64,000 nt of DNA from Bacteroidales bacterium (GTDB taxonomy: Bacteria; Bacteroidota; Bacteroidia; Bacteroidales; F082): assembly GCA_021647205.1 (NCBI GenBank), contig JAKIVD010000001.1:124001-188000 (forward strand), given 5' to 3'. Position numbers and translations under genes: made by a program. The notes under the pieces are model-generated. The model saw only the letters and a program-made list of their open reading frames with translations. It ran no database searches and had not been told where the DNA came from. This document shows, piece by piece, positions 45,266 to 55,203 of this stretch (position 1 is its first letter; each line of letters begins with the position of its first letter).

Positions 45266-45606
45266 ATACAAATGCAGACAAGTGAATATTTTTTCTAAAA
45301 AAACCGGAAGATTATTTGAGCCCCTGTTGTTAATGACATGTCAGAAAACAGCAGCAGTAATGATTCTCCCTCCACAAAGCAGACAGGAATATTGGCAAAT
45401 GGTTGCACGGGTGGTGCGCAGAACAGAGAATTTATCCATAATTTGTTAATCCTGTAAAATTTAAAGTGTAAACCCGTAATCCGTAAATCGTAATCCGCAA
45501 GACCTGGGCCGGAACACCGAAATTCAAAAACATAAAGGTCAGTTAAAACAAAGCAGGCCTGCACACCATTTCTCCGCCCAATGCGTTATACATTACGAAA
45601 TCAGCA
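45266..45606. other. Noncoding divergent spacer
   Basis: About 340 bases without a convincing gene. Near 45470-45500 it has short direct repeats of CGTAATCCG/CGTAAATCG. An open frame on the minus strand here has no family-like features or start signals. Confidence 0.5.
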
Positions 45607-45614
45607 TATATTTG
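45607..45614 (+). promoter_or_regulatory. -7 box of the LptF/G gene
   Basis: TATATTTG, 76 bases before ATG 45691. Confidence 0.5.
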
Positions 45615-45690
45615 CAAACACACAGGCTGACCGGCCAAAGTAGTATTAGAAAAGTAAAAAGGTAACAACTTGTTTTTCGCTTAACAAAAC

Positions 45691-47166
45691 ATGAAGAAGC
45701 TTCACCTATACATGCTCAAATCGTTTTTGGGGCCGTTCGTGTTTACCTTTTTCATCGCCCTGTTCATCATTCTTTTACAGTTCCTTTGGAAATACATTGA
45801 CGATTTGGTAGGGAAAGGGCTTGAGCTTTACATTATTGGAAAATTAATGTTTTTCGCTTCTTCCACTTTCGTCCCGCTGGCTTTGCCGCTGGCCATCCTG
45901 CTTTCGTCCTTAATGACCTTTGGCAACATGGGTGAGCATTACGAACTGGTTGCCATAAAAGCTGCCGGAATTTCGTTGCGAAAGGCGATGAAACCACTCA
46001 CCATCCTTGCGGTAGCATTGAGCATCAGCGCATTTCTGTTCTCCAACTACGTTCTTCCTGTGGCCAATCTGAAATTCCAGGCGTTACTTTACGACATTCG
46101 CCAGCAAAAACTGGCATTCAACATTACCGAAGGGATTTATTACAACGGGATGGATGGTATTGTTATCCGCGTAGGGAAAAAAGACAGTGACAACAAAACA
46201 ATTTACGACATTCAGATATACGACCATACGGACCGCATGGGCAATACCATCGTAACCACTGCCGAACGCGGCTTGATGGAACTGACCCCCGATCAAAAGG
46301 GCATTGTCTTTTCGCTCTTCAACGGCTACCGCTACACCGAAGTTACCGACCAGCCAGGTTACCGGAGAACACGTCCGTTTGAAAGTATGCGGTTTGAAAA
46401 ACAAAGGCGCACTTTTGATTTATCGGAATACCAGCTCAGCAGAACCAATGAAGACCTTTTCCGGTCGCATTACCGGATGCTGAACATTCAACAACTCAAC
46501 TATTCCATCGATTCGTTAAGCAAGCAGCGGATAGAACGCCTCGATGTGTACAAAAAAAGATTTGCACAACGCAACCCCTACCTGGTACAGCTCGACACAC
46601 TCGACGAAGCACCTGACACCAACGCCACCAGCACAGCCTATGACAGCCTTGAAATGGCGCTGATGGACACCTTGAAATATCCTTTGCTCGACAACTTTAC
46701 AATGGATGCTAAATACCTGATTATCGACAATGCATTGAAGAGTGCGCGAAGTACCAAAGAGAACATCATCTTTTTCAAGAATGAGCAGGAAACACGCCAG
46801 CAAGCCATCACCAACCACGAAATTGTCTGGCACCAAAAGTTTAAACTTTCCATTGCCTGCCTTATCTTTTTCTTTATCGGTGCACCACTCGGTGCCATCA
46901 TCCGAAAAGGCGGACTGGGCTTGCCGGTCGTTGTTTCGGTCTTGTTTTTTGTGCTTTATTACGTGGTTTCGATGACCGGTGAGAAAGCAGCGAAAGCCGG
47001 GGAATGGAATGTGGTTTTCGCCATCTGGCTCTCCACCATCCTTATTTTACCTTTGGGGCTATTTTTAACTTACAAGGCCACAACCGACGCCCAGTTGCTG
47101 GATGCCGAAAGCTGGAAAAAGTTTTTTGAAAAATTTAACCTGAAGAAATATTTGAAAAAGACCTGA
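45691..47166 (+). CDS. LptF/LptG-family lipopolysaccharide export permease
   Basis: 491 residues. Three N-terminal helices (SFLGPFVFTFFIALFIILLQF, LMFFASSTFVPLALPLAILLSSLMTFG, then ISAFLFSNYVLPVANL), a large periplasmic beta-jellyroll (about 130-385), and three C-terminal helices (CLIFFFIGAPLGAIIRKGGLG). The GEHYELVAIKAAGISL cytoplasmic loop couples to the LptB ATPase. The jellyroll is longer than in E. coli, as in other Bacteroidota. LptF and LptG cannot be told apart here. Confidence 0.92.
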   Translation: MKKLHLYMLKSFLGPFVFTFFIALFIILLQFLWKYIDDLVGKGLELYIIGKLMFFASSTFVPLALPLAILLSSLMTFGNMGEHYELVAIKAAGISLRKAMKPLTILAVALSISAFLFSNYVLPVANLKFQALLYDIRQQKLAFNITEGIYYNGMDGIVIRVGKKDSDNKTIYDIQIYDHTDRMGNTIVTTAERGLMELTPDQKGIVFSLFNGYRYTEVTDQPGYRRTRPFESMRFEKQRRTFDLSEYQLSRTNEDLFRSHYRMLNIQQLNYSIDSLSKQRIERLDVYKKRFAQRNPYLVQLDTLDEAPDTNATSTAYDSLEMALMDTLKYPLLDNFTMDAKYLIIDNALKSARSTKENIIFFKNEQETRQQAITNHEIVWHQKFKLSIACLIFFFIGAPLGAIIRKGGLGLPVVVSVLFFVLYYVVSMTGEKAAKAGEWNVVFAIWLSTILILPLGLFLTYKATTDAQLLDAESWKKFFEKFNLKKYLKKT

Positions 47167-47180
47167 GACTGGGAGACATG

Positions 47181-47330
47181 AGACCTTCCAGCGTCAGTAT
47201 GGACCTGGAAGCGTCGGTTAGTTTAAACCGGAAACCATAAACCCAATGACCACAAATGACAGCGAAACAAATGACCATTTATCCAATTCAGACTCTTCCA
47301 GGTCCGTCTCAGGTGGACGCTGGAAGGTCT
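47181..47330. repeat. Nested inverted-repeat element, ~150 bp
   Basis: Outer arms AGACCTTCCAGCGTC (47181-47195) and its exact reverse complement (47316-47330); inner arms GGACCTGGAAG (47201-47211) and CTTCCAGGTCC (47295-47305). The whole gap between lptF/G and the first GT4 gene is this symmetrical structure. Confidence 0.75.
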
Positions 47331-47350
47331 TCCACAATAACTATTAACCA

Positions 47351-48556
47351 ATGCCCACCCCGTTAAACATACTGTTCATCTGCAACAAGTCGCCCTGGCC
47401 TCCCGGCGAAGGCGGGCCCATCGCCATGAACATGCTGATTGAAGGGCTGCATGACGCCGGGCAGAAAGTGAAAGTGTTGGCTGTTAACACCGATAAATAC
47501 ACGGTAAACCCCAAAGACATTCCCGCTGACTACCGGGCAAAAACAGGCATCGAACTGATGTATATCGACTTATCCGTCAAGGCTGTTCCGGCTTTTGCCA
47601 ATCTCTTTACCAGCAAATCCTACCACGTCGAACGCTTTGTTTCGGATGACTTTCGCAGGAAACTGGCCGAAGTACTTCGCGCTACGGCCTTCGACATTGT
47701 ACAAATTGAAACATTGTACATGTCGCCCTACATCGAAACCATCCGGAAATACAGTAAAGCGAAAATTGTTTTACGCGCCCACAACATCGAGCACCTCATC
47801 TGGCAGCGAATTACCGAAAGCACGAAAAACCCGTTTAAAAAAGCCTACCTCGGCCACCTCGCAAGAACCCTCAGGAACTATGAAGCCGGCATCCTGAACA
47901 GTTACGACGGCATCGTCCCCATCAGTGAGCAGGACGCCGGCTATTTCACTGAAAATTCATCCACACCTGTACTGGCTGTCTCCTTCGGGATAAATCCTGA
48001 GAACATGGAAACGGGACAGGACCTGCCCGTTGAAAATGCCCTTTTCCATATCGGGTCGATGAACTGGATTCCCAACGAAGAAGGCATCCGCTGGTTCCTG
48101 GATGAAGTCTGGCCGTTGGTTAACGCGAACCTGCCCGATCTAAAAGTTTACCTTGCCGGAAGGGAAATGCCGGACTGGCTGGTCAAACTAAAAACCCCCA
48201 ATGTTGTAGTTGTCGGGGAAGTTCCCGATGCCGGGCAGTTTATCCTGTCCAAAACCATCAGTATTGCACCGCTGTTTTCCGGAAGCGGTATCCGCATCAA
48301 AATAATAGAAAGCATGGCGCTCGGCAAAGCCGTTGTTTCCACAAAGGTTGGTGCCGAGGGCATCCACTACACTGACGGACAAAATATTATGATTGCTGAC
48401 ACGGCTGAAGACTTTTACCGGACTGTAAAGAGCCTTTACGAAAACCCTTCGCGAAGCAAAGAGATTGGCAGCAACGCACGGCAATTAATCCTTGAGAAAC
48501 ACGACAACAAAAAAATAATACAAACATTGATTTCCTTTTATCGGGAGATTTTGTGA
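47351..48556 (+). CDS. GT4-family glycosyltransferase
   Basis: 401 residues, GT-B fold. N-terminal ILFICNKSPWPPGEGGPIAMNMLIEGL acceptor-side start; C-terminal GSGIRIKIIESMALGKAVVSTKVGAEGI donor-side motif (EX7E type). No signal peptide; cytosolic or peripheral. It ends against the next glycosyltransferase gene (30-base gap), with which it probably builds a surface glycan. Confidence 0.9.
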   Translation: MPTPLNILFICNKSPWPPGEGGPIAMNMLIEGLHDAGQKVKVLAVNTDKYTVNPKDIPADYRAKTGIELMYIDLSVKAVPAFANLFTSKSYHVERFVSDDFRRKLAEVLRATAFDIVQIETLYMSPYIETIRKYSKAKIVLRAHNIEHLIWQRITESTKNPFKKAYLGHLARTLRNYEAGILNSYDGIVPISEQDAGYFTENSSTPVLAVSFGINPENMETGQDLPVENALFHIGSMNWIPNEEGIRWFLDEVWPLVNANLPDLKVYLAGREMPDWLVKLKTPNVVVVGEVPDAGQFILSKTISIAPLFSGSGIRIKIIESMALGKAVVSTKVGAEGIHYTDGQNIMIADTAEDFYRTVKSLYENPSRSKEIGSNARQLILEKHDNKKIIQTLISFYREIL

Positions 48557-48585
48557 TTTTTGCAACGCAACTGAATGCAGAACAA

Positions 48586-49761
48586 ATGAGGATTTTTGTT
48601 TTACTTTCCCGCATTCCCTACCCGCTCGAAAAAGGCGACAAACTCCGTGCTTTTCACCAAATTAAAGCGCTTTCCAAAAATAATGAGATTATTCTTTGCG
48701 CTCTCAACCCGAAGCGAAACCTGGACAAGCAAAAGGCTTTCCGCGCATTGCAGCCTTACTGCCGCTCCATCAATTTTCTCGACCTGCCCTGGTACGGAAG
48801 GGCCTGGAATATGTTGCGGTCTTTTTTTATCGGCCTGCCCTTTCAATGCGGGTATTTTTACAACAGCAAGGCAGCCCGCAGGGTCAGCCAACTGGTTAGC
48901 GAATACAAACCCGACCATATTTATTGCCAGCTGGTGCGCACAGCCGAATATGTGAAAAACTTGACCATCCCCAAGACCATCGACTATCAGGATGTATTCT
49001 CCCACGGGATGAAGCGGCGGATTGGCAAATCACCGTTCTACCAGAGGCCATTTATGAAAACGGAGTACAAACGTCTTCAGGCTTACGAGGAAAAAGTTTT
49101 CGGTATTTTCGACCACAAAACCATTATTTCCCTTCCCGACAGGGAACTTATTCCTCATCCGCAACGGGAAAAGATCCACGTCATCCCCAACGGTGTTGAC
49201 CATGCTTTTTTCAGTCCGCGCCCCGGAGAAAAAAAATACGATTTACTTTTTACGGGCAACATGGCCTACCCTCCCAATGTTGATGCCGCCGGGTTTTTGG
49301 CCAGGGAGATTCTGCCCATCGTCTGGCAAAAACGGCCTGGAACAAAACTTGCCATTGCCGGGGCCAGCCCCGATAGGAAAGTTACAGCACTGAAGGGTGA
49401 AAACATCACGGTAAGCGGCTGGGTGGACGACATCAGGGATGCCTATGCTGCAGCACGGGTTTTCATCGCGCCCATGCGCATTGGCACCGGTCTTCAAAAT
49501 AAACTGCTCGAAGCCATGTCGATGAATATTCCAGCCATCACCACTCCCCTTGCCAACGACGCTTTGCAGGCAAAAGATGAGGAAGAAGTCCTGATTGGAA
49601 GCACTGCTGAAGAATTGGCTGATAAAATTGTTCGCCTTTTGGACGACGCCGGCCTTCACCAAAAGATTGCCTCCAAAGGCTTGGCTTTCGTCAGGAAAAA
49701 TTACAGCTGGGAAGAAGCCACCGAAAAGCTGAACAGGATTTTTCTGGCACAAATTAATTAG
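48586..49761 (+). CDS. GT4 glycosyltransferase, TIGR03087-like
   Basis: 391 residues from ATG 48586; a GTG at 48553 overlapping the previous stop is in frame but adds residues unlike the family. MRIFVLLSRIPYPLEKGDKLRAFHQIKAL, HVIPNGVDHAFFSP near 203, and MRIGTGLQNKLLEAMSMNIPAITTP near 307 match the group often found with exopolysaccharide and exosortase clusters. No exosortase gene is present here. Confidence 0.88.
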   Translation: MRIFVLLSRIPYPLEKGDKLRAFHQIKALSKNNEIILCALNPKRNLDKQKAFRALQPYCRSINFLDLPWYGRAWNMLRSFFIGLPFQCGYFYNSKAARRVSQLVSEYKPDHIYCQLVRTAEYVKNLTIPKTIDYQDVFSHGMKRRIGKSPFYQRPFMKTEYKRLQAYEEKVFGIFDHKTIISLPDRELIPHPQREKIHVIPNGVDHAFFSPRPGEKKYDLLFTGNMAYPPNVDAAGFLAREILPIVWQKRPGTKLAIAGASPDRKVTALKGENITVSGWVDDIRDAYAAARVFIAPMRIGTGLQNKLLEAMSMNIPAITTPLANDALQAKDEEEVLIGSTAEELADKIVRLLDDAGLHQKIASKGLAFVRKNYSWEEATEKLNRIFLAQIN

Positions 49762-49776
49762 TATTTAGCCTTTTAG

Positions 49777-49805
49777 CTTTCCCAAGGCTTGAAACTTTGG
49801 GAAAG
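49777..49805. repeat. Palindrome of the ACTTTTCCAAAG family, copy 2
   Basis: CTTTCCCAAGG and CTTTGGGAAAG arms around CTTGAAA, between the glycosyltransferase and nitroreductase genes. Confidence 0.6.
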
Positions 49806-49829
49806 TTTAAATCAACCATCAGATGCCTT

Positions 49830-50414
49830 ATGCTCAACGATCTCATTCTTAAAAACAGGAGCTACCGGAAATTCCATGCCGACAAAAAAGTGGAGGAAGA
49901 AACGCTGACCGAACTTGTTGAACTGGCCCGCAACACACCTTCCTCCAAAAACAGGCAACCGCTCAAATACCTGTTGTTAACCAAGCCAAAAGATACGGAT
50001 TTTCTTTTCCTGCAACTGAAATGGGCCTGGTACCTGAAAGACTGGCCCGGACCCGCCCTTAATGAACGTCCGCCGGCTTACATCCTGATGCTCCTCGACA
50101 CCCGCCTGAACGAAAATGCTGATATTGATGCCGGCATTGCGGCGCAAAGTATCTTACTGGGTGCAGTGGAAAAAGGGATGGGTGGGTGTATCGTCCGCAC
50201 GGTAAACCATTACGAAGTTAAAAAGCATTTTGCCCTGGAAGAGGAACTTAAAATTATCCTTGTGCTGGCCATCGGCTTTCCAAACCAGGAAGTCCGGCTC
50301 ACCCCGTTGGAAACAAGTTCGGATGTGGCTTATTTTGAAGAAGGGGGTGTTCATTTTGTTCCCAAAAGAAAGCTGGAAGAAATTATTATCAGGGCGAAAC
50401 CGGTGGCAGAATAA
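49830..50414 (+). CDS. Nitroreductase-family flavoprotein
   Basis: 194 residues from ATG 49830 (an upstream TTG is in frame but inside the preceding palindrome). RSYRKF near 9 and ARNTPSSKNRQPLKYLLL near 32 are the FMN-binding start, and DAGIAAQSILLGAVEKGMGGC near 107 the dimer/FMN region. Reduces nitroaromatics or similar acceptors with NAD(P)H. Physiological substrate unknown. Confidence 0.88.
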   Translation: MLNDLILKNRSYRKFHADKKVEEETLTELVELARNTPSSKNRQPLKYLLLTKPKDTDFLFLQLKWAWYLKDWPGPALNERPPAYILMLLDTRLNENADIDAGIAAQSILLGAVEKGMGGCIVRTVNHYEVKKHFALEEELKIILVLAIGFPNQEVRLTPLETSSDVAYFEEGGVHFVPKRKLEEIIIRAKPVAE

Positions 50415-50532
50415 GATTTTGTTTTGCGGACGGGAAACCAAAACCATCCGACCTGCTAAGCACCTGAGAAACTCTGCTTCACAAACTTATAGCAGCCCAT
50501 GGGAGCAAACAGCGAAAATATTATAAATGTCT

Positions 50533-50638
50533 GTCATCCCGACCAAAGGGAGAGCCCCCCCTGGAGAAAGGGTTGTGCCGGGGGATATCTCGCCTGCCTG
50601 CCGGCAAAGGCAGGTCGTTACGCTTCCCTCAATATGAC
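50533..50638. repeat. Dispersed GTCAT...ATGAC intergenic element
   Basis: Starts GTCATCCCGACC and ends TTCCCTCAATATGAC, as in the common Bacteroidota intergenic repeat that begins GTCATCCCGA and ends in GGAATGAC. Contains an internal CTGCCTGCCGGCAAAGGCAG hairpin. It lies between nitroreductase and polA, convergent. Confidence 0.55.
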
Positions 50639-50655
50639 TGCCTTTCGCATTAATG

Positions 50656-53436
50656 TTAATGTGCCTCCAGCCAATTGCTCCCGGTATTCATATCCACCAC
50701 AACCGGCACATTCAGTCTGATGGCGTTTTTCATTTTGTCTTCCACTATTTTTTTGACGGTTTCCAGTTCGTCCAGATGCGTATCAAAAACCAGTTCGTCA
50801 TGCACCTGCAGCAGCATCTTAGATTTTAATTGCTGCTTATTGAACGCATCAAAAATAGCAATCATGGCAATCTTAATCATATCGGCCGATGAGCCCTGTA
50901 TGGGGGCATTGATGGCGTTTCGTTCGGCAAATGCACGCACGGTTCCGTTGCCCGAATTAATATCGCTAAGGTAGCGCCGGCGGCCCATGATGGTTTCTAC
51001 ATAACCATGCTCGCGTGCAAAAACAATGGATTTGTCCATGTACTTCCGGATGCCCGGATACTGTTCAAAATAGCTTTGAATGATGTCGGCCGCTTCCCTG
51101 CGGGGAATGCCGAGGCGTTCCGATAAGCCAAAAGCCGAAATGCCGTAAACCAGGCCGAAGTTCACCATTTTGGCATTGCGCCGCATGTCGCGGTTTACAT
51201 CAGCCAAACCCACACCATAAACCCTTGCTGCCGTGGCACGGTGAATATCCAGCCCCTGTTTGAAAGCCTCCATCATCGCCTCGTCTTTGCTCAAATGGGC
51301 GATGATGCGCAACTCAATTTGCGAGTAGTCGGCTGCCAGCAGGGTGTATTCCTTATTACGCGGGATGAAAGCTTTCCGGATTTCCCTCCCCCTTTCCGTC
51401 CGGATGGGAATATTTTGCAGGTTGGGGTTGTTGGAACTGAGCCGCCCGGTTGCCGCAACAGCCTGGTTGTAGGAGGTGTGGATGCGGCCGTCCCTTGGGT
51501 TCACCAAAGCCGGCAACGCATCAACATAAGTTGATTTGAGTTTGGTGAGTGAACGGTATTCCAGTATTTTGGAAACGAAAGGGTGCTTCTTTTCCAGCTT
51601 GACCAAAATATCTTCACTCGTGGAATATTGTCCCGATTTGGTTTTTTTCGGCTTGGCCGAGACCGCCAGTTTTTCAAACAAAATCACCCCCAGTTGTTTG
51701 GGCGAAGAAATATTGAATTCCTCACCAGCCTCTTCGTAAATGGCTTTTTCCAGTTCGGCGATGTCGATTTCCAGTTGTTTGCTGAAGCCCTGCAGGGTTT
51801 CCACATCCAGTTTGATGCCTTCGCTTTCCATGGAAGCCAGCACGGGAACAAGGGGCATTTCAATTTCGTTGAACAGTTTTTCGGTGGAAGTTTCTTTCAA
51901 TTTGGGTGCAAATACTTCCTTCAGTTGCAGGGTAATGTCGGCATCTTCGGCAGCATATTCTTTAATGGTTTCGATGGCCACATCACGCATGCTTCCCTGG
52001 TTCTTCCCCTTTTTACCAATCAGTGTTTCGATGGAAACCGGCTTGTAATTCAAATAGGTTTCGGCCAGCACATCCATATTGTGGCGCATGTCGGGTTGCA
52101 ACAAATAATGTGCAATCATGGTATCAAAAAACTTTCCCTTCACCTCCACATCGTACCACCTTAAAATGGAAATATCGAATTTAATGTTCTGCCCGGTTTT
52201 TTCAATCTTTTCGTTTTCCAGTACGGGTTTGAATATTTTTACTGTTTTCAGGGCGTCGTTGTAATTTTCAGAAACGGGAACATACCAGGCTTCATGTACC
52301 TTGAAGGCAAAGGAAATCCCCACCAACTCGCTGTTGTTGGCATCCACTCCGGTAGTTTCCGTATCGAAACAAAACGATTTTTGTTTGCTGAGCAGTTTGG
52401 CCAATTCTTTCGCCTTCTCTGTTGTGTCAGCTAAATGATAAGTATGTTTTGTGTTTTGGGTGGTGTTGAAATTTGACGGTGGAGCAACTTCTTCAATGTC
52501 CGCATCGGCAAACAACTGCCCCTGTACCGCTTTGTTTTCTTTGCCATCCTCCGGCTGAAGCTTGCTGAAATAGCGTTTGGCGTAATTCCTGAATTCCAGT
52601 TCGTCGAACAGTTCTTTCAATTCCTCCACATTGGGTTGCTGGATTTCCAGTTTGTCTTCCTCAAAAGCGATGGGGACATCCAGGATAATGGTGGCCAGTT
52701 CTTTCGACATCAGGGCCTGGGCAGCGAAATTTTCCACATTTTCTTTTTGCTTTCCTTTGAGGTCATCGGTATTTTTCAGCAGGTTTTCAATCGAGCCGTA
52801 TTTTTCGATGAGTTTCATGGCTGTTTTCTCGCCGATGCCCGGCACACCGGGAATGTTGTCGGAAGCGTCTCCCCAGAGCCCAAGAATATCAATGAACTGT
52901 GTAGGTTCTTTCAGGTGATAACGTTTGCATATTTCTTCTACTCCTAATATCTCCGCACTTTTTCCCATGCGCGCAGGTTTGTACATGAAGATGTTTTCCG
53001 AAACCAATTGACCGAAATCTTTGTCAGGCGTCATCATGAAAACCTTAAAACCGGCTTCTTCGGCTTTCTTCGATAAAGTACCAATCACGTCGTCGGCTTC
53101 GTAACCATCCACCGAAAGCATGGGGATATTCATCCTTTTGATCAATTCCATCACATACGGGATGGAAGCGGCGAGGTCTTCGGGCATTTTCTCGCGGTTG
53201 GCTTTGTATTCGGTAAAACTGTCGTGCCGTACGGTGGGGGCAATTGTATCAAAGGCCACACCAATGTGGGTGGGTTTTTCCTTTTGGAGGATTTCCAGCA
53301 AAGTATTGGCAAAGCCAAGCACGGCAGAGGTATTGAGTCCTTTGGAGTTGATGCGCGGGTTTCTGCTCAACGCGAAATAGGCCCGGTAAATCAAAGCCAT
53401 GGCATCCAGCAGGAAGAGTTTTTTTTCGGGTTTCAT
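50656..53436 (-). CDS. polA: DNA polymerase I
   Basis: 926 residues from ATG 53436. 5'-3' exonuclease domain about 1-290 (LFLLDAMALIYRAYFALSRNP, GVPGIGEKTA); an intact 3'-5' proofreading domain from about 330 (FDTETTGVD retains the acidic metal ligands, also ADITLQL); polymerase domain from about 560 with DYSQIELRI, RRNAKMVNFGLVYG and LLQVHDELVFD. Fills gaps in replication and repair. A TACTTTTG box overlaps the upstream region and rules out the longer start at 53454. Confidence 0.97.
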   Translation of the reverse strand: MKPEKKLFLLDAMALIYRAYFALSRNPRINSKGLNTSAVLGFANTLLEILQKEKPTHIGVAFDTIAPTVRHDSFTEYKANREKMPEDLAASIPYVMELIKRMNIPMLSVDGYEADDVIGTLSKKAEEAGFKVFMMTPDKDFGQLVSENIFMYKPARMGKSAEILGVEEICKRYHLKEPTQFIDILGLWGDASDNIPGVPGIGEKTAMKLIEKYGSIENLLKNTDDLKGKQKENVENFAAQALMSKELATIILDVPIAFEEDKLEIQQPNVEELKELFDELEFRNYAKRYFSKLQPEDGKENKAVQGQLFADADIEEVAPPSNFNTTQNTKHTYHLADTTEKAKELAKLLSKQKSFCFDTETTGVDANNSELVGISFAFKVHEAWYVPVSENYNDALKTVKIFKPVLENEKIEKTGQNIKFDISILRWYDVEVKGKFFDTMIAHYLLQPDMRHNMDVLAETYLNYKPVSIETLIGKKGKNQGSMRDVAIETIKEYAAEDADITLQLKEVFAPKLKETSTEKLFNEIEMPLVPVLASMESEGIKLDVETLQGFSKQLEIDIAELEKAIYEEAGEEFNISSPKQLGVILFEKLAVSAKPKKTKSGQYSTSEDILVKLEKKHPFVSKILEYRSLTKLKSTYVDALPALVNPRDGRIHTSYNQAVAATGRLSSNNPNLQNIPIRTERGREIRKAFIPRNKEYTLLAADYSQIELRIIAHLSKDEAMMEAFKQGLDIHRATAARVYGVGLADVNRDMRRNAKMVNFGLVYGISAFGLSERLGIPRREAADIIQSYFEQYPGIRKYMDKSIVFAREHGYVETIMGRRRYLSDINSGNGTVRAFAERNAINAPIQGSSADMIKIAMIAIFDAFNKQQLKSKMLLQVHDELVFDTHLDELETVKKIVEDKMKNAIRLNVPVVVDMNTGSNWLEAH

Positions 53437-53455
53437 AAACAAATGCTTAAGCAAG

Positions 53456-53463
53456 CAAAAGTA
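53456..53463 (-). promoter_or_regulatory. -7 box of polA
   Basis: TACTTTTG on the minus strand, 19 bases before ATG 53436. Confidence 0.6.
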
Positions 53464-53493
53464 AGGGAATTTGGGAAAGCGTATTGAGTGGCT

Positions 53494-53590
53494 GGAGTTG
53501 AAAAGTACTTAGAGTTGAAAGTACTTAGAGTTGAAAGTACTTAGAGTTGAAAGTACTTAGAGTTGAAAGTACTTAAAGTTGAAAGTGTTA
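53494..53590. repeat. Tandem array, 16-bp unit AGAGTTGAAAGTACTT
   Basis: Four exact units at 53511-53574 with degenerate copies at both ends. It lies between the divergent polA and phoH genes. Confidence 0.9.
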
Positions 53591-53613
53591 AAGTGTTTGT
53601 GTTTCAAATTCTC

Positions 53614-53731
53614 TCATTACCAAATTTCCAAATTGCCAAATTCCCACATTTCCAAATTATCAAACTCCCACATTTTCAAATTATCAAATTCCCACATTTT
53701 CAAATTATCAAATTGTCTCATTTTCAAATTA
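53614..53731. repeat. Tandem array, 24-bp unit CCCACATTTTCAAATTATCAAATT
   Basis: Three units at 53643-53714 (one with two changes) flanked by shorter CAAATT-containing pieces. Shares CATTTTCAAATT with the 16-bp array at 60195-60292. Confidence 0.9.
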
Positions 53732-53827
53732 ATTTACCAACGCCATTTTGTTGGAAACTTGAACAGGTTTGGCAATTATCATTCGTTTAACACCTTAAAT
53801 TTACACACGCAACAAAACAATAAACCT

Positions 53828-55183
53828 ATGGCAACAAAGCGCAGCGCCGATAAAGCAGCGGTAAAATCAAGTAAGATATTTGTCCTCGACACTTCCGTTA
53901 TTTTGTACAACCACAATGCCATCATGGAATTTGCCGACAATGATGTGGCGATTCCCATTACGGTTCTGGAAGAACTCGACAACTTCAAAAAGGGCAATAC
54001 CATTAAGAATTTTGAAGCCCGGGAATTCATTCGTTTTCTGGACAGCATCTCCGGACGCTCGACCATGAAAAACTGGCGGCGGCTCAATGGTCCTGAAAAA
54101 GGTCGCTTCAAAGTGGTGATGAACGAAAACAGCAAGACCGACGCCCGTTCTATTTTCAACGACAACAAAGCCGACCACCGCATCCTGAATGCCGCCCTGA
54201 AATTGCAGGAAGAGAACCCTGATAAAAAGGTTATTCTGGTTAGTAAGGACATCAACCTGCGATTGAAAGCCAAGTCGCTGAGCCTGACGGCCGAAGATTT
54301 TGAAACCGGCAAAGTGCAGAACATCGACTCGCTCTACACCGGCAGCAGTTTTGTGGAAGATGTGGACCCGGATGTAATTGACAAATTGTACAAAGAAGGA
54401 TTTTGCAGTGTGAAAGAACTCGGCATTGAAAGACCCTTCCCCAACCATTATTTTGTGTTGAAGAGTGTACGGGCTTCGGCGCTGGCCTATTTTAATCCCA
54501 TTACCGACCGGATTGAACGTGTAGAAAAGAGGGCCATTTCACGCATTATGCCACGCAATGCCGAACAGGTTTTTGCCCTGCACGCCATCATGAATCCCGA
54601 AATCAAGCTGGTTACCTTACAGGGTGTGGCAGGAACCGGTAAAACCCTGCTGGCCCTGGCCGGTGCCTGGGAGCAACGCCGGAATTTCAAGCAAATATTT
54701 CTGGCCCGCCCCATTGTTCCCTTAAGCAACAAAGACATCGGTTACCTGCCGGGAGACATCCACGAAAAAATCAACCCCTACATGGAGCCTTTGTGGGACA
54801 ACCTGAAATTTATCCAAAGTCAGTTTGGCGAACAGGACAAAGAATACAAGCGTATTTCGGATGCTATTGAAATGGAGAAATTGAAGATTACCCCTTTGGC
54901 TTACATCCGTGGGCGCAGTATTTCCAATGTGTGTTTTATTGTGGATGAAGCCCAAAACCTGACGCCCCACGAAATCAAAACCATCATTACCCGTGCCGGC
55001 GAAAACACCAAAATCATCTTCACCGGCGACATTTACCAGATTGATACTCCTTACCTCGATTCGCAGTCCAACGGCCTTTCTGTCCTCATCGACCGCATCA
55101 AGCAGCACGATATTTACGGCCATGTTCTATTGGAAAAGGGTGAACGCTCCGAACTGGCCAACCTGGCGAATGAGTTGTTGTAG
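53828..55183 (+). CDS. PhoH-like ATPase with N-terminal PIN domain
   Basis: 451 residues from ATG 53828; the frame is open back into the tandem repeats, but that part is repeat-derived. PIN ribonuclease-like domain about 14-150 (FVLDTSVILYNHNAI, ITVLEELDNFKKG, acidic DARS and DHRI sites), then PhoH ATPase from about 240 with GVAGTGKTLLALAGA (Walker A) and CFIVDEAQNLTPHE (Walker B). YlaK-like. Probably an RNA-directed NTPase/nuclease. Confidence 0.93.
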   Translation: MATKRSADKAAVKSSKIFVLDTSVILYNHNAIMEFADNDVAIPITVLEELDNFKKGNTIKNFEAREFIRFLDSISGRSTMKNWRRLNGPEKGRFKVVMNENSKTDARSIFNDNKADHRILNAALKLQEENPDKKVILVSKDINLRLKAKSLSLTAEDFETGKVQNIDSLYTGSSFVEDVDPDVIDKLYKEGFCSVKELGIERPFPNHYFVLKSVRASALAYFNPITDRIERVEKRAISRIMPRNAEQVFALHAIMNPEIKLVTLQGVAGTGKTLLALAGAWEQRRNFKQIFLARPIVPLSNKDIGYLPGDIHEKINPYMEPLWDNLKFIQSQFGEQDKEYKRISDAIEMEKLKITPLAYIRGRSISNVCFIVDEAQNLTPHEIKTIITRAGENTKIIFTGDIYQIDTPYLDSQSNGLSVLIDRIKQHDIYGHVLLEKGERSELANLANELL

Positions 55184-55203
55184 ATATAGAGCTTAACTAC
55201 TCA

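Noticed and set aside
45295-45564. 89-codon frame on the minus strand before the LptF/G gene
   Set aside because: Covers the short CGTAATCCG repeats and has no recognisable domain, start signal or partner.
50447-50470. Half of a REP-like palindrome (GACCTGCTAAGCACC)
   Set aside because: Only one arm is recognisable, with no matching second arm.
53494-53731. Repeat arrays considered as CRISPR
   Set aside because: Units are 16 or 24 bp, contiguous with no unique spacers, and no cas genes are near.
53579-53827. N-terminal extension of the PhoH frame
   Set aside because: The extra residues are translated tandem repeats; the family start is at the ATG 53828.
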